A DNA stretch of 36,309 bases from the NCBI GenBank assembly GCA_949297015.1, contig CASFRF010000053.1:1-36309 (forward strand), in the 5' to 3' direction. This DNA comes from an uncultured bacterium. Lineage in GTDB: Bacteria > Verrucomicrobiota > Lentisphaeria > Victivallales > Victivallaceae. Position 1 is the first letter of the stretch. Every line of letters begins with the position of its first letter. Positions 1 through 6,452 of this stretch are shown here, piece after piece. The translations under genes were made by a program, and so were the position numbers. The notes beneath the pieces are model-generated. The model ran no database searches. It was given only the letters and a program-made list of their open reading frames with translations, and had not been told where the DNA came from.

Positions 1-1
1 G

Positions 2-634
2 CAGTGTATTTCCAACCTCAAGCAGATCGGAGTCGCCGCCCGGCTCTATCTGGACGACTACGAGGACATCTGGCCCGGTGTAGCCTTGGAATATGGAGAA
101 CTTGGAACCTACATTCGCTGGCATGCAATCATCGCCAAATACGCCGGACTCATCAAAGTGATGGGGGAAGACAGCTCGAAAGCCGGGACTTGGTACGATC
201 TCCGGAGCAAGAACAACTATCGCATTCTCCGCTGTCCGGCCGACAAATCCACCCGCGGGGGAGCGCAATATCCGAATTACGGCTGCAACGCCCGGTTGAA
301 CGGCGATGTGGTCTACACCAACGCCTGGGACACCCCTTTCGCCTTCGACCGCCGCAAAGTCTCCAACATCAAGAGCGCCTCGCAGGTGATGATGTTCGGC
401 GACTGCTACAACAATTCATTCGCCGGCGACGACGTCTCGTTCAAGCACAATCCCTCGAACTACTGGGACGCCGCCACCGGGCTGGGAAAAGTGCTGGAAA
501 CCACGCGCCACAACAACTTCGGCAATCAATGCTACGCCGACGGTCACGTCGACAAGGTGGGCGCGGCACAGATCGCGGCCTGGGCGCTGGAACACACGTC
601 CAAACCGTTTTTCGATTCCGAACGCAAATTTTAG
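2..634 (+). CDS. Pseudopilin-like H-X9-DG protein, 5' truncated by window edge
   Basis: The reading frame is open from base 2 and starts inside the protein with [19 protein letters not shown], the stretch that normally follows the hydrophobic N-terminal helix of pseudopilins in Lentisphaerota and Planctomycetota. The prepilin signal itself lies outside the window. Near the C-terminus, [14 protein letters not shown] fits the H-X9-DG signature of prepilin-type processing-associated proteins (one His, nine residues, Asp-Gly). The protein is paralogous to its downstream neighbour: both share an AFDRR segment and a GDxxNNSxAGD segment. Members of this family are thought to be exported and handled by a type II secretion or type IV pilus-like machine; their individual functions are unknown. 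The next gene starts 25 bp downstream, so the two are probably co-transcribed. An internal ATG at 86 opens a shorter frame, but the homology upstream of it shows it is not the start. Confidence 0.88.
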   Translation, partial: QCISNLKQIGVAARLYLDDYEDIWPGVALEYGELGTYIRWHAIIAKYAGLIKVMGEDSSKAGTWYDLRSKNNYRILRCPADKSTRGGAQYPNYGCNARLNGDVVYTNAWDTPFAFDRRKVSNIKSASQVMMFGDCYNNSFAGDDVSFKHNPSNYWDAATGLGKVLETTRHNNFGNQCYADGHVDKVGAAQIAAWALEHTSKPFFDSERKF

Positions 635-659
635 ACCAAACAACCCAGGAGGACCTGAC

Positions 660-1430
660 ATGCTACAGCGGAAAAGAACCCCCTTCACCCTGATTGAACT
701 GCTGGTGGTGATCGCCATCATCGCCATCCTCGCCTCCATGCTGCTGCCCGCGTTGAATCAGGCGCGGGAGCGGGCCTACACCACGATCTGCCTCTCCAAT
801 CTGCTGCAACAGCACCGTGGCGCGATCAATTACACCGACGACTTCCGGGGCATCTGGGGCGGCGCCGATTTCAAGGTCCCGAACGGCGACGAGCTCCGCT
901 GGTACGGCGTGCTGGCCTACTACACCGGCGTCATCTCCAAACTCCAGAACGAGGATCCCGGGTGGAAGAAAATCCAGTACGGCGGCAGCAAGGCCGAGCG
1001 CTACAAAATCTTCCGTTGCCCCAGTGACCGGAGTACCACCTCCAGCGGCGCCTATCTGGTCAACTACGGCATGAACTGCACCTTCAGCACCACCAAAACC
1101 GACTTCGCCGCCTGGGACGCGCTGGCCGCGTTCGACCGGCGCAACATCGGTAAAATCCGCTTTCCCTCGGAGGTGATGTGGATCGGGGACTCCACCAACA
1201 ACAGTTATGCCGGTGACAACCATTACCGGATCTCCAACAACTCCAACGGTTCCTTCGGCAAGAATGACGACGCCGGATTCAATGTCCGGCACAACGCGGC
1301 CCGCCACAACGGCTCGTTCAACTTCGTCATGGCCGACGGCCACGGCACCTCCAAGAAATTCATGGATGTGCAGAAGGAGGTCGTCCTGGGTGCGGAAAGC
1401 CGCTTTTTCGACATCAACCGGAAGTGGTGA
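660..1430 (+). CDS. Pseudopilin with N-terminal methylation signal and H-X9-DG motif
   Basis: A 256-residue protein with a short basic leader (MLQRKRTP) followed by [17 protein letters not shown], the classic type IV prepilin N-terminal methylation motif with the conserved Glu at position +5. The residue before the cleavage point is Pro rather than the usual Gly or Ala. The C-terminal part holds [14 protein letters not shown], a match to the H-X9-DG signature. A strong Shine-Dalgarno sequence AGGAGG (647-652) sits 7 nt before ATG 660. The product should be cleaved and methylated by a prepilin peptidase, and a candidate for that enzyme is encoded at 29864-30742. It is a tandem paralogue of the preceding gene and lies 54 bp upstream of the large secreted protein, suggesting a shared transcript. 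Its precise role (pseudopilus subunit or secreted adaptor) cannot be told from sequence. Confidence 0.93.
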   Translation: MLQRKRTPFTLIELLVVIAIIAILASMLLPALNQARERAYTTICLSNLLQQHRGAINYTDDFRGIWGGADFKVPNGDELRWYGVLAYYTGVISKLQNEDPGWKKIQYGGSKAERYKIFRCPSDRSTTSSGAYLVNYGMNCTFSTTKTDFAAWDALAAFDRRNIGKIRFPSEVMWIGDSTNNSYAGDNHYRISNNSNGSFGKNDDAGFNVRHNAARHNGSFNFVMADGHGTSKKFMDVQKEVVLGAESRFFDINRKW

Positions 1431-1484
1431 GCGCCGTCCCCTCCCCGCAGGATCTTAACCCCAAACGAGCATAAGGATTTTTTC

Positions 1485-4400
1485 ATGACCGGACACTTTT
1501 TACCCGGCGTGCTGCTGGCCGCCGGCTTGACCGCGTTCAGCGCACAGGCGAACCTGGTTCTGAATCCCGGGTTCGAACTCGGGAACACCACCGTCGACCA
1601 CTGGCTGAACGAACACCAGCCGATCCCCGCGGACGGCAGCAAAACGCCGGGCTCGCGGCACACGCAGATTTCGATTGTGAATCTCGACGGCAACCGGGCG
1701 CTGCTGCTGGAGTCCGACGGCAACGACGACGCCTTCGCCCTGGTCCGGATTCCCCGGCTGCCGGTACTCAAGGGGTTCAACTACGAAGTCACCTTCCAAT
1801 ACCGGGCCGAGGGGCTGCAGCCGGAGAGCGTCGACCGTTCCCGTTACGCCGCGCTGATCATGGATCTCTTTGTGGATCAGGAGGGAAAAGGCAACGTCGG
1901 CGGCTGCCGGATCATGACCAGCAACAACTCCGCCGGCTGGGCCACGCTCAAGCGCAACAACCGGCACAGCGACTTCTTCACCATTCCGGAGGTTCCCGGC
2001 AAGGTCGAAGCCCAGATCCGCTTCCAGCTGGTCAACAAATATCCGGACAATCCGGTCCGGATCTGGATCGACAACGTGGAGTTCCTCCCGCTGGATACAC
2101 CCCTGGCCAACCCCGGATTCGAGGACGGGACTCAGACGCCGGAACGCTGGAGCACCATCGGCGCGGCCCGGACCGAGTGGGTGACCACGCCGGTCAAGAG
2201 CGGCAAGCGCGCGGTCGCGGTCTCCGATGCGCCGGACGGGCTGTTCTCCGGCTGGACCACGGTGGTTCCGGTCCGCCCCGACCGCCAGTACCGGTTCTCG
2301 GGCTGGATCAAGGGCGGCAAGCTCAATCCGAACGGCTTTATCGGCGGCGGAGCACTGCAGCTGGAGTTTCTGGACAAAAACGGCAACGCGGTGGGCAAAG
2401 TCATCAACTCCGCGGCCGTTCCGGCCAACACCGACTGGACCGAGGCGGCCACGCCGTTCACCACCGCGCCGGAAGCGGCGGTCGCCGCCCGGCTCACCGC
2501 CGGGCTGCGCTACTGCAACGGCACGGCCTGGTTCGACGATCTCTCGCTCGACGTCCGTCCCGCTCAGGTCGGGCCGCAAGTCCTGCTCAAGCGGGTGGCG
2601 CAGCCCGCGCCGGGCGTCCGGTTTTCGACCAATCTGCTGACCAACGGCGATCTGGAACAGGGCAAGGACGGCAAAGTCACCGGCTGGACCTATCACGGCC
2701 GGAGCGACCGCGACTGGACCAAAGAGGAGATTCAGAAGTTCCATGACGACGGACGGCCGACCTTCTCCGTCGGCCGCGGCCGCGGGGTCTGGACCGCCGA
2801 TGAAAAGTACGCCGGAGAGCGGTCGCTGCTGAATATCTCCATCGATCCGCCGCTGTCGTCCAACCACCAGTGGTACGGCCGCAACCCGGTCGACGGCTAC
2901 TGGCTGTCGGACCCGATGAAGTGCGAGCCGGGTAAGGCTTACCTTGCCGCCGGCTGGATCAAACCGGGCGCCCTGCTCGAAGGCACTTGGTACGGACCGC
3001 TCCACCTCCTGTTCTACGACCGGAACGGCCGGGAACTCGCCGCGGCCAACCACGGCAAGATCCGCGCCGCCCAGAGCGGGATCAAACCCGGCGAATGGGT
3101 CTACTGGGGGACGGTTCCCTACGTCGCGCCGGAGGGCGCGGCGACCATGCGGCTGCGCTTCGGTCAGGAGCTCAAGGCCGACAACGGGGGCTGGGGCATG
3201 ACCTACGCCGACAACCTCGCGGTCTGGGCCTCTCCGGCCGGGCCCGACTCCTTCCCCGAAGCGACCGGCAACAACCGGGCCTACCGGGAATGGTTCATGA
3301 ACGCCCATCGCGACGTGAAGCCCCCCTACCTGCCGGCGCCGACCGAGGCGCCGGCCTACGAGTCCAGCTGGGGTCGGGCCCGCAACACGGTGGACGGCAA
3401 CTTGTTCTCCGATCCGGCGGAGCCGGTGCGGCTCAAGCTGCAGCTCTTCAATCAGCTCGGCGAGACGCGCAAGCTGAAGATTTCCGCGCTGCGCACCGAC
3501 GCCTACGGCAACGCCGCGAAGCCGGTCCAGTCGCCCGAGTTCGAGGTCCCGGGCAGCTCCACCCGGGAAGTGGAAATCGAACTGCCGCCCACCAACGCCT
3601 ACGGCGCCTTCCACGTCGATTGCGACGTCTACGAGCAGCAGGCCCGGGTCGGCAGCTTTTCCGCCCGCTACGCGGTGCTGCCCGAACTCAAGCGGCCGCA
3701 CACCGTGGACAATCCCTTCGGCGTCACCACGCTCTACTTCGATCCGCAGCTGGACAACCCGCACCTGACCGAAATGGGGCGGCTGCTGCGCAAGGCCGGA
3801 TTCGGCAAAGTCTGGATCCGTTTTCAGGCGGATACCGACGACCCTGAGCGCTTCGCCCGCGACGCCGAGCCGGTGCTCCGGGAGATCGAATTTTTCCGCC
3901 GGTACGGACTTGAGACGCTGCTCAACATGTACCCGGTCTATCCGCAGGGCGATCACCCGCGCCCCCTGGACCGGGAGAAGTACTTCCGGATCGGGCAGCT
4001 GCTGGGCCGGACCTTCGGCGGCAAGGTGCTGGCCATCGGCAACCACGGCATCGAGCAGGCCAACAGCAAATCGCCCTACCGCGGCGGCGGCAAATCGCGG
4101 CTGACCGACGAGGAGTACGACACCATGATGGCGCAGATCTACGACGGCATCAAATCGGTGAATCCGGAGCAGCTGGTCTGCATCGGCAACATCGCCACCG
4201 ACTTCGAGGCCGACACCGTCAAGCGGCTCTACCGGGCCCCCGGCAACGGGAAGTTCGACGGCGCCTTCTTCAACGCCTACATGGGGCAGCTGACCTGCGC
4301 CCAGAACATGGTCAAAGAGTTCGATGCGCACGGCGACACCCACAAGGACGTCTGGAGCGAGGAACAGGCCAATCAGCGCTCGCCCTTCGAGGGCGAGGCC

Positions 4401-5774
4401 CGGCGTTACGGGGAGATCGAGGGGGCGACGAACATGGTCCGGACCTGGGCCAGCTTGCTCGGCAAAATGGGCCGTCGGCTGCGGGTGGTGACCATCTGGG
4501 GCTTTGCCCCCTCCACCGCGCAGGACATCATGATGATGACGCCGGAACTGCAGCCGCGGCCGCAGTATGTGGCCCACGCGATCATGGCCGACTTTCTGGC
4601 CGACGCCGAACTGACCGCCGACCGCTCGACCGAGGGGATCAGCCTCTTTGAGTGGAAGCGCTCCGACGGGCCCGCCTTCATCGGCTGGGCCGACGCCGGG
4701 AAACGGGTGCTGACGCTGGAGGTGCCCTCCGGAAAACTGACGGTAACCGATCTCATGGGCAACGCCAAAGTTCTGACCGCGCGGAACGGTCTGGTGCTGC
4801 TGGAACTGGACAGCACGCCGGTCTTCCTCTCCGGCGGCGGCGCAGTCACGGTGAGCGACCGGGTTCACCTGACCGCGGGCGACGGTACGCGGCGTGCCGA
4901 CCGCCCCGAACTGGCGGTCCGGATTCAGAACAACTCCGGCGGCGAACTCCGGGGGACGCTCACCACCGATCTCGGCAAGGTGGATTCGATCACGCTGGCC
5001 GGCGGCGAGGAGCAGACCTATCGCTTCCCGCTGAAATCCGACGTCTCCGCCAACCGCCGCAGCGCCTATCGCGCCACCTTCACGGGCAGCGACGGCGCGG
5101 TCTTTGCCGCGGGGTGCGAATTCAACCATCTGCCCGCGGTCAAGGTGGCGGCGCCGCCCGCGCTCGACGGCAGCTGGAAGGGCTGGGAGCGGGCCAGAGT
5201 GATCTCCTTCGGCGAGGGGTCGGAAGTGCGGGTCAGCCCGTACGCGGTAGGCGAAAGCTACACCGGCAAAGAGGATCTTCACGGCCGCTTCCGGCTGCTC
5301 TGGGATGAGCAGTACCTCTATCTGGGCGTGGAGTCCGAAGACGACGTGTTCCTGCCGCAGCGGGGCCGGGGCTCCAGCGGCTTCATGGGCGACTCGATCG
5401 AATTCGCCTTCCAGCCGGAGGGCATTTTCAAGGACTCCGTCCCCAAGTACGAGTTTGAACAGTATCTGCCGCTGGGCGAAACCGCGTTCGTGCTCTCCCG
5501 GCGCTTTCCCCCGCCGGCGGGGCGGATCGACGACTGGCGCGGCTGCGTCAAGGCGACCGGCACCCGCGGCAATGCGGTCTATCAGCTGGCGATTCCCTGG
5601 AGCGCGCTGGACACCCGTCCGGCCACCGGCAAACGCCTCGGCTTCGCCCTGCTCTTGAACGACAAAGACAACCCCGAGGCGGCCTACTCCGGCGCCCGGA
5701 ACTCCATCGCCTTCTTCGGCGGCATCAACGGCAAGAATCCGGCCGAGTACGGTGATCTGATTCTGGTGGAATAA
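1485..5774 (+). CDS. Large secreted multidomain glycan-binding protein, possible glycoside hydrolase
   Basis: A 1429-residue protein with a signal peptide of about 22 residues ending SAQA. Repeated starts of the type NLVLNPGFELGN (about 23), ANPGFEDGTQTPERW (about 208) and LLTNGDLEQGKDGKVTGW (about 383) are typical of CBM4/9/22-like jelly-roll modules. From about residue 740 to 1060 the pattern resembles a TIM barrel (NPFGVTTLYFDPQ, then GFGKVWIRF). E857 in IGNHGIEQ and E959/E960 in VWSEEQ lie where clan GH-A enzymes carry their acid/base and nucleophile, but I cannot name a GH family, so catalysis is inferred. Residues about 1220-1429 (LDGSWKGWERA, FRLLWDEQYLYLGVESED, DSIEFAFQP) look like a CBM9-like domain. 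A weak AAGGAT (1473-1478) precedes ATG 1485. The 3' end overlaps the convergent GntR gene by 50 bp. Confidence 0.85.
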   Translation: MTGHFLPGVLLAAGLTAFSAQANLVLNPGFELGNTTVDHWLNEHQPIPADGSKTPGSRHTQISIVNLDGNRALLLESDGNDDAFALVRIPRLPVLKGFNYEVTFQYRAEGLQPESVDRSRYAALIMDLFVDQEGKGNVGGCRIMTSNNSAGWATLKRNNRHSDFFTIPEVPGKVEAQIRFQLVNKYPDNPVRIWIDNVEFLPLDTPLANPGFEDGTQTPERWSTIGAARTEWVTTPVKSGKRAVAVSDAPDGLFSGWTTVVPVRPDRQYRFSGWIKGGKLNPNGFIGGGALQLEFLDKNGNAVGKVINSAAVPANTDWTEAATPFTTAPEAAVAARLTAGLRYCNGTAWFDDLSLDVRPAQVGPQVLLKRVAQPAPGVRFSTNLLTNGDLEQGKDGKVTGWTYHGRSDRDWTKEEIQKFHDDGRPTFSVGRGRGVWTADEKYAGERSLLNISIDPPLSSNHQWYGRNPVDGYWLSDPMKCEPGKAYLAAGWIKPGALLEGTWYGPLHLLFYDRNGRELAAANHGKIRAAQSGIKPGEWVYWGTVPYVAPEGAATMRLRFGQELKADNGGWGMTYADNLAVWASPAGPDSFPEATGNNRAYREWFMNAHRDVKPPYLPAPTEAPAYESSWGRARNTVDGNLFSDPAEPVRLKLQLFNQLGETRKLKISALRTDAYGNAAKPVQSPEFEVPGSSTREVEIELPPTNAYGAFHVDCDVYEQQARVGSFSARYAVLPELKRPHTVDNPFGVTTLYFDPQLDNPHLTEMGRLLRKAGFGKVWIRFQADTDDPERFARDAEPVLREIEFFRRYGLETLLNMYPVYPQGDHPRPLDREKYFRIGQLLGRTFGGKVLAIGNHGIEQANSKSPYRGGGKSRLTDEEYDTMMAQIYDGIKSVNPEQLVCIGNIATDFEADTVKRLYRAPGNGKFDGAFFNAYMGQLTCAQNMVKEFDAHGDTHKDVWSEEQANQRSPFEGEARRYGEIEGATNMVRTWASLLGKMGRRLRVVTIWGFAPSTAQDIMMMTPELQPRPQYVAHAIMADFLADAELTADRSTEGISLFEWKRSDGPAFIGWADAGKRVLTLEVPSGKLTVTDLMGNAKVLTARNGLVLLELDSTPVFLSGGGAVTVSDRVHLTAGDGTRRADRPELAVRIQNNSGGELRGTLTTDLGKVDSITLAGGEEQTYRFPLKSDVSANRRSAYRATFTGSDGAVFAAGCEFNHLPAVKVAAPPALDGSWKGWERARVISFGEGSEVRVSPYAVGESYTGKEDLHGRFRLLWDEQYLYLGVESEDDVFLPQRGRGSSGFMGDSIEFAFQPEGIFKDSVPKYEFEQYLPLGETAFVLSRRFPPPAGRIDDWRGCVKATGTRGNAVYQLAIPWSALDTRPATGKRLGFALLLNDKDNPEAAYSGARNSIAFFGGINGKNPAEYGDLILVE

Positions 5775-6390
5775 CCGCGCCGCCCGCAATGTGGGCGGCC
5801 AGCAGCGCTGCAGCGGCGGAGAAATCCTGCTGCCGCAGCGCTTTCAGCAACCGGGTCCGTTCCCCGATCAAAGCATCGGGGGAGCGGGCCGGATCCAGCG
5901 TCCGACAATTGCGGTAGGGCGCGCACTGCCGAATCAGCTGCCGGGTCGCCGCGACCAGATAACGGTTCGGACAGCACGCAAGAATCAGCTCATGCAGCTC
6001 GTGATCGACCTCCAAGGAGACCCGGCGACGTTCGGCATCGTCCGCCGGACGCTCCAGCTCGGCCAGCAGCGCCGCCAGCCGCTCATCCGGCAACCGGCCC
6101 CAGGCCAGCTCCAACGCCAGGCACTCGAACCGGCTCCGGCACGCCAGGAGCTCCTGCAACGCCTCCGGGTCGAGCTCAGCCACCCGGTAGCCCCGGGGCA
6201 GCCCCTGCACCAGCCCCTCGGCGGCGAGCTGCTTGAGCGCGTCGCGCACCGGAGTGCGGCTGATTCCGAACTCGGCGCCCAGCCCCTCGCCGGTCAGCCG
6301 GGTTCCCGCGGGCAGTGCGCCGGAGAGAATCCGCAGCGAAAGTTCGCGGCAGACCTGTTCGGCCAGCGTCATTTTTCTGAGTTTCGTCAT
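5725..6390 (-). CDS. GntR-family (FadR/FCD subfamily) transcriptional regulator
   Basis: A 221-residue cytoplasmic DNA-binding protein. The N-terminal winged helix (about residues 5-70) contains the standard GntR recognition segment EFGISRTPVRDALKQLAAEG. The C-terminal half is helical and FCD-like, with D-x3-H in DHELHEL, CCPNRYL and a late His in LLAAHI, which are the usual positions for metal or ligand binding. FCD regulators usually sense sugar acids or other small carboxylates; the ligand here is unknown. The start at ATG 6390 lies just downstream of a promoter (6416-6443) whose -10 overlaps a near-match to the FadR-type operator, so autoregulation is plausible. The last 50 bp overlap the 3' end of the convergent large secreted-protein gene. 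That places the regulator beside its likely target, although regulation across convergent genes is only an inference. Confidence 0.93.
   Translation of the reverse strand: MTKLRKMTLAEQVCRELSLRILSGALPAGTRLTGEGLGAEFGISRTPVRDALKQLAAEGLVQGLPRGYRVAELDPEALQELLACRSRFECLALELAWGRLPDERLAALLAELERPADDAERRRVSLEVDHELHELILACCPNRYLVAATRQLIRQCAPYRNCRTLDPARSPDALIGERTRLLKALRQQDFSAAAALLAAHIAGGAVIPPESDHRTRPDSCR
5779..5799 (+). terminator. Hairpin just after the large secreted-protein gene
   Basis: GCCGCCCGC (5779-5787), a 3-nt loop AAT, then GTGGGCGGC (5791-5799) forms a 9-bp stem with one G-T pair, beginning 5 nt after the TAA stop. There is no T-run, and the hairpin lies inside the C-terminal codons of the convergent gntR gene, so it is a weak terminator candidate. 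Confidence 0.35.
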
Positions 6391-6408
6391 GGCATCTGTT
6401 CCGTTCCG

Positions 6409-6419
6409 TGGCTATACCA
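6409..6419. promoter_or_regulatory. Candidate GntR/FadR-type operator
   Basis: On the minus strand TGGTATAGCCA matches five of the six fixed positions of the FadR-subfamily consensus TNGTNNNACNA. It overlaps the -10 hexamer and predicted start point of the regulator's own promoter, where a bound repressor would block transcription. One mismatch and a single copy make this tentative. Confidence 0.3.
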
Positions 6420-6443
6420 TACCGCGGAGACGGATTTTTGCAA
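6416..6443 (-). promoter_or_regulatory. Sigma70-like promoter for the gntR-family gene
   Basis: Minus strand: -35 TTGCAA (6443-6438), 16-bp spacer, -10 TATGGT (6421-6416), with start ATG 6390 about 26 nt beyond the -10. The same -35 hexamer and spacer length occur in the rpsA promoter of this window. Confidence 0.45.
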
Positions 6444-6452
6444 GGGTCCGGG

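Noticed and set aside
1500..5789. A 1429-codon open frame antisense to the large secreted-protein gene
   Set aside because: It mirrors the codon structure of the true gene in GC-rich DNA, is repetitive in Arg, Gly and Val, and has no domain or motif. The plus-strand protein has a signal peptide and recognisable modules.
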